Below, piece after piece: positions 1 through 7,643 of a DNA stretch of 34,548 bases (position 1 is the stretch's first letter; every line of letters begins with the position of its first letter). Origin of the DNA: Myxococcales bacterium (lineage in GTDB: Bacteria; Myxococcota_A; Polyangia; Polyangiales; Houyiibacteriaceae); contig JAGQJE010000146.1 in NCBI GenBank assembly GCA_020430775.1, forward strand, positions 1-34,548, read 5' to 3'. The notes under the pieces are model-generated. The model saw only the letters and a program-made list of their open reading frames with translations, was not told the DNA's origin and made no database searches. The position numbers and the translations under genes are program-made.

Positions 1-59
1 CACCGCCCCGTTGCGCCGAATCCGCCCCCGGAGCGATTTTTTGACCTTCGCGCCACACA

Positions 60-300
60 GGAAAGATCCACCGCGGCGCCGCCGCCGAGCGAATCTACCC
101 TCGGAGGGATCTAAACCTCCAGGTTCGGCGAGGGCGGAAAGATCCACCGCGCCGCGGCCGCCGAGCGAATGTACCCTCGGAGGGATTTAAACCTCACGGT
201 TCGGTGAAGGTGGAAAAATCCATCTGACGGGCCGGGCCGAGCGAATGTACCCTCGGAGGGATCTAAATTGTTGGATCTGTTCGGGGCGGAAAGATCTGGT
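60..300. repeat. 76-bp tandem repeat, three copies plus a partial fourth
   Basis: Units begin with GGAAA at 60, 136, 212 and 288, an exact 76-base period. Copies one and two differ at about nine positions. Copy three is more diverged and copy four fades after about 10-12 bases. Every full copy keeps CCGAG (85-89, 161-165, 237-241) and CTCGG (100-104, 176-180, 252-256), which can pair as a small hairpin, followed by GAGGGAT. The period is not a multiple of three, so it is not a protein repeat. The rest of 1-371 shows no gene; 1-59 does not align with the unit. The tract lies just behind the stop of the minus-strand diguanylate cyclase gene. Confidence 0.85.
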
Positions 301-371
301 GATGCGGGGCCGGTCGCAGCGATCCGCGGCGATCGGACCTGTCGCGGGTCCGGCGGCGTGCCGGCCGGGGT

Positions 372-1265
372 CTACCCGCGCACGGCATTGCGACCCGCGC
401 GCTTCGCGTCGTAGAGCCGCGCGTCGGCGACCTGCATGAGCGCGATCGGGTCCGTCATGTGCGCGCGCCACGCCGCAACACCGACGCTGACGGTGACCGC
501 GATCTCGACCCGCTCGAACACGAACCGATGCGCCTCGATGCGCGCGCGGACGGTCTCGCCGAGGGCGCGCGCCTCTTCGATGGCGACCTCGGGCAGCAGC
601 AGCGAGAACTCCTCGCCGCCGGTTCGCGCGAAGACGTCGTTCACCCGGCATCGCGCCGCCGCGGCGGTCGCGAGCTGCCGCAGCACGGCGTCGCCGGCGA
701 GATGGCCGTGGCGGTCGTTCACCGCCTTGAAGAGGTCAATGTCGAACACGAGCAGCGAGAGCGGGCGTCCATACCGCGTCGCGCGGGCGACCTCGCGGTC
801 GAGTGCCTCGTCGAAGTACCGGCGGTTGTGCACCTGGGTGAGCCCGTCGATGGTCATCAGGCGGTAGATCTCGTCGTGGTAGCTCGCCTCGACGGTGTCG
901 CCGGAGAGGAACTTGAAGATCGTCGGCCCGACCTTGAGCTGGTCGCCGTCGTGTAGCTCGCCACGCTCCACCGGCAGGTCGTTCAGGTAGGTGCCGTTCG
1001 TCGAGTCGAGGTCGCGTACGACGTAGCGCCCGTCCTCGAAGGTGACCTCGCAGTGGCGCCGCGAGACGCTCTGCTCGTCGAGCTGAATCGCGCTCTTCGA
1101 GGACCGTCCGATCACGAGGGGCTCCGCGCTGAGCGGGACGCGGCGGCCGAGGTCGTCTCCGTAGATCACCACCAGAAACGCGTCGCGTGACGGCGCCGCG
1201 TCGCTCGTCGCTGGAGCGCTCCGGACGGCGGTCACATGCGGGTCCGTCGGGACGTCGGCGGGCAC
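372..1265 (-). CDS. FHA-GGDEF diguanylate cyclase
   Basis: Probably synthesises cyclic di-GMP from two GTP, with a phosphothreonine-binding FHA domain as input. From the chosen GTG start the protein is 297 aa. The FHA domain covers about residues 35-120, with the IGRSSKS strand, SVSRRH and STNGTYLN motifs. The GGDEF domain covers about 140-297, with the active-site loop GGEEF (216-220) preceded by the inhibitory I-site RVND (207-210). That combination suggests an active, product-inhibited cyclase. The frame stays open to 1550, but the part above 1265 is Arg/Pro-rich low-complexity and lies over a 31-bp tandem duplication, so I do not take it as coding. GTG at 1235 is an alternative start. No transmembrane segment is seen, so it is likely cytosolic and may be tied to a Ser/Thr kinase. 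The function is clear; the start is uncertain. Confidence 0.85.
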   Translation of the reverse strand: MPADVPTDPHVTAVRSAPATSDAAPSRDAFLVVIYGDDLGRRVPLSAEPLVIGRSSKSAIQLDEQSVSRRHCEVTFEDGRYVVRDLDSTNGTYLNDLPVERGELHDGDQLKVGPTIFKFLSGDTVEASYHDEIYRLMTIDGLTQVHNRRYFDEALDREVARATRYGRPLSLLVFDIDLFKAVNDRHGHLAGDAVLRQLATAAAARCRVNDVFARTGGEEFSLLLPEVAIEEARALGETVRARIEAHRFVFERVEIAVTVSVGVAAWRAHMTDPIALMQVADARLYDAKRAGRNAVRG

Positions 1266-1360
1266 GCGATACCGTAGCAGACCAGCGGGCTCCCGCGGCG
1301 GAGCGATCGACCCGCGCGCGCGTGAATTCCCTGGCGACCGGCTTCGCCTCGCGCGCTCGA

Positions 1361-1422
1361 CCGCGCCGCCGCCCTCACGGATTCCCCCACACCGCGCCGC
1401 CGCCCTCACGCAGCCCCCACGC
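1361..1422. repeat. 31-bp tandem duplication in a divergent intergenic region
   Basis: Two copies of a 31-base unit start at 1361 and 1392, identical over the first 19 bases (CCGCGCCGCCGCCCTCACG) and similar after that. They lie in the roughly 255-base gap between the diguanylate cyclase and penicillin-binding protein genes, which face away from each other. Since 31 is not a multiple of three, it speaks against the cyclase frame continuing through here. Confidence 0.6.
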
Positions 1423-1486
1423 CGAGCGGGCCGCACGCACGGAGCAGCCGTCCGGCGCGTGTCGAGCTCTCGCAGGCCAGGCTTTG

Positions 1487-1514
1487 TTGACGACCCGTCT
1501 CGGGCGCGTAGTTT
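1487..1514 (+). promoter_or_regulatory. candidate sigma-70-type promoter, possibly leaderless
   Basis: TTGACG (1487-1492, five of six to the -35 consensus), a 16-base spacer and TAGTTT (1509-1514, three of six to the -10). The GTG start of the next gene is at 1521, only six bases after the -10 box, so transcription would start at or next to the start codon. This is prediction from motifs only. Confidence 0.35.
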
Positions 1515-1520
1515 GACGGA

Positions 1521-2810
1521 GTGCCGCCCGCTGCCTCCGCCCCGGACCACCGCCGTGGTCGTCGCCGCCGTGTCTCGACCACGGCCCTGCTCCTCGCAGC
1601 CGCAGCGCTCGCGGCCTCATCCGCGTATGCGGCACCCGCCGAGACCAGCGCCGGCACGCCCGCGGCGCCCGCGCCGTCGACCCACGCGCCCTCGCATCCG
1701 CCAGGTGCCCCCCCGAAGCACCTGCTGCGCGGCTTCGATCCGCGCGTGCACACGACGCGCGGAGACGTCGACGTCGCGCGCCTGAAGGACGGCCGCGTCG
1801 CCGTCCTCACCCTCGACCCGAAGCTCCAGTCCGCGATGGAAGATCTCTTCGCGCGCTACGACGTGCCGCACGGCGCGCTCGTCGCGATCGAGCCGAGCAG
1901 CGGCCGCGTCCTCGCCTTCGTGAGCTACAACGCCGGGACCCCGCACCGAGACGGGATCACGCGCGGTCCGGACGTCGCCCTCGACGCGTCGCCGCCGACC
2001 GCGTCGGTCTTCAAGCTCATCACGGCCTCCGCGCTCGTCTCAGAGGGGGTCGAGCCCACGCGCCGGGTCTGCTACGGGGGCGGCGAGCGCGAGCTCACCG
2101 CGGCCGACCTGCGCGACTCGCGGCGCCGCGACCGCGCGTGCGCGACCCTGCGAGACGCGATCGGGTTCTCGATCAACGCGATCATGGCGAAGCTCGCGGA
2201 CCGCCACCTGACCCGCGCGACCCTCCGGCGCTTCGCCTGGGCGTTCGGCTTCGGGCAGGCGCCGCCCTTCGACGTGCCCACCCACGTGAGCAAGAGCGAC
2301 ATCCCGCAGTCGCGTCTCGAGCGCGCGCGCGCCGCCGCCGGGTTTTGGCACGACTACATGTCGCCGCTGCATGGCGCGCTCATCGCGGCGACCTTCGCGA
2401 ACCACGGCCGCATGCCGCGCGCGCAGATCGTCGAGCGCATAGAGGACCGCGACGGCCGAACGCTCTACCAACGCCGCGGTCGCATGCACCGCGCCGTCAT
2501 CTCCGCGTCGATCGCGCGCACGGTCGGGCAGATGATGACGCGGACGTGCAGCCGCGGGACGGCGCGCGGCGCGTTCTACGACAGCGCCGGGCGCCCGTTT
2601 CTGCCGGGCATCGAGGCCGCCGGCAAGACCGGCACGCTGACCGGGACCGACCCCTACCGCGGATACAACTGGTGGGTCGGCTTCGCACCCGCGGACGACC
2701 CGAAGATCGCGGTCGCGGCGCTCGTCGTGAACCACCCGAAGTGGCGCATCAAGGCGAGCTACGTGGCGCGCGAGGCGCTCCGGACGTACCTGCTCGGCAC
2801 TCACGACTGA
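1521..2810 (+). CDS. Penicillin-binding transpeptidase (stand-alone domain)
   Basis: Expected to cross-link peptidoglycan stem peptides in the periplasm. The 429-aa protein starts with a basic stretch and a hydrophobic, Ala-rich segment (about 18-38) that looks like a signal peptide or membrane anchor, then a Pro-rich spacer. The transpeptidase domain (about 95-425) has the three serine-acyltransferase motifs in order: SVFK (162-165, nucleophile Ser162), SIN (217-219) and KTGT (369-372). There is no glycosyltransferase-51 domain and no room for the dimerisation domain of class B PBPs, so it is smaller than the FtsI/PBP2 families. The start is a GTG with only a weak upstream ribosome binding site; see the promoter at 1487. 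It may be a minor transpeptidase or a regulatory PBP-like protein. The family is certain, the exact role is not. Confidence 0.9.
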   Translation: MPPAASAPDHRRGRRRRVSTTALLLAAAALAASSAYAAPAETSAGTPAAPAPSTHAPSHPPGAPPKHLLRGFDPRVHTTRGDVDVARLKDGRVAVLTLDPKLQSAMEDLFARYDVPHGALVAIEPSSGRVLAFVSYNAGTPHRDGITRGPDVALDASPPTASVFKLITASALVSEGVEPTRRVCYGGGERELTAADLRDSRRRDRACATLRDAIGFSINAIMAKLADRHLTRATLRRFAWAFGFGQAPPFDVPTHVSKSDIPQSRLERARAAAGFWHDYMSPLHGALIAATFANHGRMPRAQIVERIEDRDGRTLYQRRGRMHRAVISASIARTVGQMMTRTCSRGTARGAFYDSAGRPFLPGIEAAGKTGTLTGTDPYRGYNWWVGFAPADDPKIAVAALVVNHPKWRIKASYVAREALRTYLLGTHD

Positions 2811-2977
2811 CGCGCTGTGAAGCGGAGATCGCGGTAGGGGTTTCGTTCGGTCTCCGGGGCGACTATACGTACGGGACGACTCACGCGCTGCGCCGCCCGG
2901 GGCGCTCCGACATGGCCCAACGGCCGTCGCTGCCTCGAGTCGGCGAGTCACACCCCACACCGACAGGAGCTGATGTC

Positions 2978-3556
2978 ATGAATTTCGAGGTCCCCGCGCT
3001 GCCGTATTCGAAGGACGCTCTCGCCCCCGCGATGAGCGAAGAGACCCTCAACTACCACTACGACAAGCACCACAAGGGCTACATGTCGAAGCTGAAGGCG
3101 GCCCTCGAGGGCACGCCCGAGGCGAAGAAGTCGCTCGAGGACATCGTCCGGAGCGCGAGCGGCGGCAACTTCAACAACGCCGCCCAGGTCTGGAACCACT
3201 CGTTCTTCTGGAAGAGCTTGCGGCCGGGCGGTGGCGGCGAGCCCAAGGGCGAGGTCGCCGACCTGCTCAAGCGCGACTTCGGTAGCGTCGCCGCGTTCCG
3301 GGAAGAGTTCCAGAAGAAGGGCGCGACCCAGTTCGGGTCCGGCTGGGCCTGGCTCGTGCTCGACGGCGGCAAGGCGAAGGTGGTCACTACCGCCAACGCC
3401 GACACGCCGCTGACGACCGCCGCGAAGCCGCTGCTCACGTGCGACGTCTGGGAGCACGCGTACTACATCGACTACCGCAACGACCGCGCCGGCTTCTTGA
3501 AGGTCTTCTTCGACAAGCTGGTGAACTGGGACTTCGTCGCGGAGAACCTCCGCTAG
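2978..3556 (+). CDS. sodB: Superoxide dismutase, Fe type
   Basis: Converts superoxide to oxygen and hydrogen peroxide. The 192-aa product has the usual length and matches the bacterial Fe/Mn family end to end. The metal-ligand regions are visible: NYHYDKHH near the N-terminus, NAAQVWNHSFFW, and DVWEHAYYIDYRN near the C-terminus, carrying the Asp and His ligands. AAQVWNH and FGSGWAWLV match the iron-type enzyme (E. coli SodB) better than the manganese type. No signal peptide is seen, so it is cytosolic. The ATG at 2978 follows AGGAG (2965-2969) at eight bases. In the 167-base gap upstream, TATACG (2864-2869) is a possible -10 box, but no good -35 goes with it. The preceding PBP gene is unlikely to be functionally linked. 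Confidence 0.95.
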   Translation: MNFEVPALPYSKDALAPAMSEETLNYHYDKHHKGYMSKLKAALEGTPEAKKSLEDIVRSASGGNFNNAAQVWNHSFFWKSLRPGGGGEPKGEVADLLKRDFGSVAAFREEFQKKGATQFGSGWAWLVLDGGKAKVVTTANADTPLTTAAKPLLTCDVWEHAYYIDYRNDRAGFLKVFFDKLVNWDFVAENLR

Positions 3557-3598
3557 AAGCACCGCGGAGGTCTGGCGTCGGGCAGGGCGGGGCAGGCG

Positions 3599-3720
3599 CG
3601 CCACACGGTCGCGCGCCGGTATCTCGGCGCCGGCTCAGGACCCGCGAGCCACACGGTCGCGCGCCGGCGTCCGCGCGCCGGCGTCCCCGCCCCGGCACCC
3701 CGGCGCCGGCTCAGGACCCG
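3599..3720. repeat. Short GC-rich direct repeats between sodB and the SPOR gene
   Basis: CGGCGCCGGCTCAGGACCCG occurs at 3625-3644 and again at 3701-3720. The second copy includes the last codons and the TCA (stop on the minus strand) of the SPOR-domain gene. A second pair, CCACACGGTCGCGCGCCGG, begins at 3601 and 3649. The 154-base gap between the two genes is made largely of these duplicated pieces and contains no other gene. Confidence 0.7.
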
Positions 3721-4550
3721 TGGCGCACGACCACGTAGGTGTTCATCCCCTCCTCCCGCTCGAAGCGCTCGCGGTAGGCGTTCGCGTCGTGCTTCGTCGG
3801 GAAGGGGCCGATGCGCACCCGGTAGACGGTGCCGCGCCCTTCGATCGTCGCGGGCAGGACGAACGCGTGGTGCCCGCGGGTCCGGAGCGCAGCCGCGAAC
3901 GCGCGCGCATCCCGGGCCGACGGGTAGCTGATCACCTGCAGGGTGTAGGTCCCGTCCTGTCCGGGCGTCGCCGCCTGACCGCCCCGGCGCGCGGGTAGCG
4001 CCGCCGCGAGCAGCGGGTCGTGCGCCGCGCTCCGAGCGAGCGCCTCGGCGTCCGGACCCGCGGCTACTCCCGCCGGGAGCGCCGCGGCCGCGTCCTGCGC
4101 GTCGACGTGCGTCGGCATGGCGACCGGGTCGAGGTGTTCGTACTCGGCCGCCGCCGCCGCCAGCGCCGCCGCCACCTCCGGGCGCTCCTCGCCGAGCAGC
4201 CGTCGGCGGAACGTGAGGTCGCGGTCGCTCAGGGTCGCCCCCGCCGCGCCTTCGCCGCCGGTGACCGCCCCCGCCGGTCTCCGTGCGCCGTCAGGCTGTC
4301 CGGCGCCGGTCGAGGTGCCCGGTGCCCCTTTCGTCTTGGGGCGCGATGCCTCGGCGGCGATCGCGACGTCGAGCCGCGCCAGCGGGTCCGGGGCCTCGGG
4401 CTGCGGTGCGCCGGCCTTGTCGATCATCGACGCCATCCCCGCGACGAGGACCGCGAGGGCCACCGCGCCGAGCCCCCACATCGCCGCCCGCCGCCACCCC
4501 TCGTCTTCGGGGCCCGCGTCGCGCTCACGGAGCTTGTGCACATCGCGCAT
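3711..4550 (-). CDS. SPOR-domain membrane protein
   Basis: Likely binds denuded glycan strands of septal peptidoglycan. The 279-aa protein has a charged cytoplasmic N-terminus (1-22), one transmembrane segment (about 23-42), a long Ala/Pro/Gly-rich periplasmic linker (45-200) and a C-terminal SPOR domain (about 204-279) beginning [11 protein letters not shown] and including [11 protein letters not shown]. This is the FtsN/DamX-like layout: single-pass anchor, flexible tether, SPOR module. The ATG at 4550 has an AGAGGA ribosome binding site eight bases upstream. It is convergent with sodB and divergent from gyrA. The last codons are duplicated downstream (see repeat at 3599). The domain call is firm; a specific cell-division role is inferred from the family. 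Confidence 0.88.
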   Translation of the reverse strand: MRDVHKLRERDAGPEDEGWRRAAMWGLGAVALAVLVAGMASMIDKAGAPQPEAPDPLARLDVAIAAEASRPKTKGAPGTSTGAGQPDGARRPAGAVTGGEGAAGATLSDRDLTFRRRLLGEERPEVAAALAAAAAEYEHLDPVAMPTHVDAQDAAAALPAGVAAGPDAEALARSAAHDPLLAAALPARRGGQAATPGQDGTYTLQVISYPSARDARAFAAALRTRGHHAFVLPATIEGRGTVYRVRIGPFPTKHDANAYRERFEREEGMNTYVVVRHGS

Positions 4551-4751
4551 CGGCTCGTTCCTCTCGGCGGCCGGGCCCGTCGCCGCCGCGGCTCGTTCGT
4601 CCCGCCGCGGCGACGCCCACGCCGCGGCGCGCTGCCTCCGTTCGTCTACGCGCGGGCGCCGCCGCGGTCAACAAACCCCGCCGCTCGGCGGGCGGGTTTC
4701 GAGACCTTTTGAGGTCGTCGAGGGCCCGGAATCGTGGTAACCTCGCGCGAC

Positions 4752-4768
4752 CCAAGCGAGCCGCTTGG
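4752..4768 (+). other. Hairpin in the gyrA leader
   Basis: CCAAGCG (4752-4758), loop AGC, CGCTTGG (4762-4768): a perfect seven-base stem 36 bases before the gyrA start. It sits in a 254-base divergent gap shared with the SPOR-domain gene. It could be an operator for a dimeric regulator or an mRNA leader hairpin. It has no U-tract, so a terminator is unlikely. Confidence 0.45.
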
Positions 4769-4804
4769 CGCCCGGAATCACAAAACATTTTTGCCAGGGA
4801 CACC

Positions 4805-7384
4805 ATGGCTGAAGCCTCGCACAAGCAGCCCGTCAGCATCGACGACGAGATGCGCCGCTCGTACCTCGATTACGCGATGTCCGTCATCATCGGGCGCGCC
4901 ATCCCGGACGTGCGCGACGGCCTCAAGCCGGTCCACCGCCGCATCCTCTACTCGATGCACGAGCAGAAGGTGCACTGGAACCAGTCGTACAAGAAGAGCG
5001 CGCGCATCGTCGGCGACGTCCTCGGCAAGTACCACCCGCACGGCGACACCGCCGTCTACGACGCGCTCGTGCGTCTCGCGCAGTCGTTCTCGATGCGCTA
5101 CCCGCTCGCCGACGGGCAGGGCAACTTCGGCTCGGTGGACGGCGATCGGGCCGCGGCCATGCGCTACACCGAGGTGCGCATGGCGCGCATCGCGTCAGAG
5201 CTGCTCGCCGATATCGAAAAAGAAACCGTAGACTTCGGCCCAAACTTCGACGAGTCCGAGAGCGAGCCCACCGTCCTCCCGAGCCGCGTCCCGAACCTCC
5301 TCGTCAACGGCTCGGGCGGCATCGCGGTGGGGATGGCGACCAACATCCCGCCGCACAACCTCCGCGAGATCATCGACGCCACGATCCGCCTCATCGCCGA
5401 TCCCGACCTCACCATCGGTGACCTGATGGCCGGTGACCCGGAGAGCGGACGCCTCGGGGTAGCGGGGCCCGACTTCCCGACCGCGGGGTTCATCTACGGA
5501 CGCGCGGGCATCGTAGAGGCGTACAAGACGGGCCGCGGCCGGATCATCGTCCGCGCGCGCGCCGCGATCGAGTCCATCGCGGGCAAGTCCGACCGCGAGA
5601 TGATCGTGGTGACCGAGCTCCCGTACCAGGTGAACAAGGCCGAGCTGCTGAAGAAGATCGCCGAGCTCGTCCACGACAAGCGCATCGACGGCATCGCCGA
5701 CCTCCGCGACGAGTCGGACCGCGACGGCATGCGGATGGTCATCGAGCTGAAGCGCGACGCCCACGGCGAGATCGTGCTGAACAAGCTCTACCAGATGACC
5801 GCGATGCAATCGACGTTCGGCTACAACTGCCTCGCCATCGTCGGTCAGCGGCCTAAGCTGCTGTCGCTGAAGGAGACCCTGCACCACTTCATCGAGCACC
5901 GCCGCGAGGTGGTCACCCGGCGGACGCGCTTCGACCTGCGCAAAGCGATCGCCCAGCGCGAGCTCGTCGAGGGGCTCGGGATGGCGGTCACCGAGGTCGA
6001 TCTCGTCGTCAAGACCATCCGCGATTCGCGCGATCCCGACGAGGCGCGCGGCCGCCTGATGCAGCTCCCGCTGCACGGGCTCGAGGAGTTCGTGCGCAGA
6101 GCGGGCCGGCCCGAGGCCGAGATCGAGGCGGCCCGGGGGCGCGGCGAGTATCGGCTCTCCGAGCGCCAGGCGAAGGCGATCCTCGAGATGCGCCTGTCGC
6201 GCCTCACCGGGCTCGAGCGGGAGAAGCTCGCGAAGGAATACGGCGACCTGTCGGATCTCATCGCGTCGCTCGAGGCCATCCTCGGGAGCGAGGCCCGCCT
6301 GCTCGAGGTGATCGTGGGGGAGCTCGAGGAGATCCGCGAGCGCTACGGCGACGAGCGCCGCACAGAGATCGTCGAGGCGGACGGCGACATCTCGATCGAG
6401 GACCTCGTCCCGGACGAGGAGGTCGTCCTCACGGTCTCGCACGCCGGATACATCAAGCGGGTCCCGCTCTCCGAGTACCGCGCCCAGGGACGCGGCGGCC
6501 GCGGCGCGCGGGCGATGGCGACGCGCGACCACGACTTCGTCACTTGGGTCGGCGTCGTCAACGCGCACGCCTACGTCCTGTTCATCAGCGACAGCGGCAA
6601 GGCCTACCTGAAGCGCGCCTACGAGATCCCGGAGAGCTCGCGGGCCGCGCGCGGGCGCGCCGTCGTGAACTTCGTCGGCATGGAGGAGGGCGAGCGCCTC
6701 GCCTCGGTGCTGCCGATCCGCGAGTTCGTCGACGACGGCTACCTGCTCACGTGCACGCGCGGCGGACGGGTGAAGCGCACCGAGCTGAGCGCGTACGCGA
6801 ACATCCGCGCGACCGGGCTCATCGCGGTGGTCATCGAGCCGGGTGACTCGCTCCTCGGCGCGCGCATCGTGAGCCCCAACCAGCACGTGCTGCTCGGGAC
6901 GGCGAGCGGGATGAGCATCCGCTTCGAGGTCTCGGACGTGCGACCGATGGGCCGCGTCAGCCGCGGCGTCAAGGGCATCGACCTGCGCGACGGTGACTCG
7001 GTCATCGGGGTCGACGTCGTCGACGCCGACGGCCAGCAGCAGGTGATCACCGTGAGCGCGCGGGGCTACGGCAAGCGCACCCCCCTGTCCGAGTGGCGCA
7101 TCCAGAAGCGCGGCGGCACGGGCATCATCGCCATGAAGACCTCCGAGCGGAACGGGCCGCTCGTGCGGCTGCGGCTCGTGTCGGAGGACGACGAGCTGAT
7201 GGTCATCACCAACGGCGGCCAGGTCATCCGCACGCGCGTCGCCGAGATCAGCGAGATCCAACGCAACACGCAAGGCGTCCGCGTCATCCGCCTCGAGGAC
7301 GACGAGCGCGTCGTCGACGTCGAGCCGGTGGCGGAACGCGACGAAGACGAAGACGCCGATACCGATACCCCCGACGAGCCCTAG
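4805..7384 (+). CDS. gyrA: DNA gyrase subunit A
   Basis: Breaks and rejoins DNA in the A2B2 gyrase that introduces negative supercoils. The 859-aa protein is full length. The winged-helix/tower part (about 10-520) has the catalytic Tyr121 in [10 protein letters not shown]. The quinolone-determining region [14 protein letters not shown] places Thr82 and Asp86 at the E. coli Ser83 and Asp87 positions. The C-terminal six-blade wrapping domain (about 530-840) carries a GyrA-box QGRGGRG (561-567), which argues for gyrase rather than topoisomerase IV. A second box-like QKRGGTG occurs at 767-773. The protein ends in an acidic tail. I chose ATG 4805 because AGGGA ends four bases before it and the protein begins at the family's normal start, although the frame is open far upstream. 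gyrB is not nearby. Confidence 0.97.
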   Translation: MAEASHKQPVSIDDEMRRSYLDYAMSVIIGRAIPDVRDGLKPVHRRILYSMHEQKVHWNQSYKKSARIVGDVLGKYHPHGDTAVYDALVRLAQSFSMRYPLADGQGNFGSVDGDRAAAMRYTEVRMARIASELLADIEKETVDFGPNFDESESEPTVLPSRVPNLLVNGSGGIAVGMATNIPPHNLREIIDATIRLIADPDLTIGDLMAGDPESGRLGVAGPDFPTAGFIYGRAGIVEAYKTGRGRIIVRARAAIESIAGKSDREMIVVTELPYQVNKAELLKKIAELVHDKRIDGIADLRDESDRDGMRMVIELKRDAHGEIVLNKLYQMTAMQSTFGYNCLAIVGQRPKLLSLKETLHHFIEHRREVVTRRTRFDLRKAIAQRELVEGLGMAVTEVDLVVKTIRDSRDPDEARGRLMQLPLHGLEEFVRRAGRPEAEIEAARGRGEYRLSERQAKAILEMRLSRLTGLEREKLAKEYGDLSDLIASLEAILGSEARLLEVIVGELEEIRERYGDERRTEIVEADGDISIEDLVPDEEVVLTVSHAGYIKRVPLSEYRAQGRGGRGARAMATRDHDFVTWVGVVNAHAYVLFISDSGKAYLKRAYEIPESSRAARGRAVVNFVGMEEGERLASVLPIREFVDDGYLLTCTRGGRVKRTELSAYANIRATGLIAVVIEPGDSLLGARIVSPNQHVLLGTASGMSIRFEVSDVRPMGRVSRGVKGIDLRDGDSVIGVDVVDADGQQQVITVSARGYGKRTPLSEWRIQKRGGTGIIAMKTSERNGPLVRLRLVSEDDELMVITNGGQVIRTRVAEISEIQRNTQGVRVIRLEDDERVVDVEPVAERDEDEDADTDTPDEP

Positions 7385-7567
7385 CAGCTCGGCCTCGCAT
7401 CGACTGGGTCGCGCTCCAGGGCGCCTCCGCCAGCGCTTCGCACGCGGACCGCAGCAGCGAATGGGCGCGGCGCCGCGCACCGTCGCCCGCCGTTGCCCAC
7501 CCGCCCGCGGCGCTGGGTGCCGGCAGCGATTTCATACGCGGCTAGCCCTATTTACGGTCGCCCTTCG

Positions 7568-7598
7568 TTGTCATTGCCGGCACCGGCTGTGGTAGGTT
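7568..7598 (+). promoter_or_regulatory. weak candidate promoter before the Hsp70 gene
   Basis: The 259-base gap between gyrA and the Hsp70 gene has no gene. TTGTCA (7568-7573) and TAGGTT (7593-7598) could form a promoter, but the 19-base spacer is long and the -10 matches at only three of six positions. GCCGGCACCGGC (7576-7587) between them is a short inverted repeat. I saw no CIRCE operator and no clear heat-shock promoter, so nothing marks this as a classical heat-shock gene. Confidence 0.25.
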
Positions 7599-7643
7599 GA
7601 AGGGGATACACATCTTTGGCGCTCTCTTGCTCTCAGGTGACCC

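Noticed and set aside
60-300. tRNA array or CRISPR array in the 76-bp repeats
   Set aside because: There is no GGTTCRAATCC T-arm, no acceptor stem pairing and no anticodon arm. The repeats are directly adjacent without unique spacers, so they are neither tRNA genes nor CRISPR.
1266-1550. Longer N-terminus for the diguanylate cyclase
   Set aside because: The frame is open to 1550, but the extra residues are Arg/Gly/Pro low complexity, contain an out-of-frame 31-base duplication, and would overlap the divergent penicillin-binding protein gene.
5195-7480. Long minus-strand open frame across gyrA (about 760 codons)
   Set aside because: Typical antisense shadow in a GC-rich gene: His/Asp/Arg/Leu-rich, no family motif, and the plus strand is clearly gyrA.
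7385-7643. CIRCE element or sigma-32-type promoter before the Hsp70 gene
   Set aside because: Neither the CIRCE inverted repeat nor a heat-shock -35/-10 pair is present; only a weak ordinary candidate was found.
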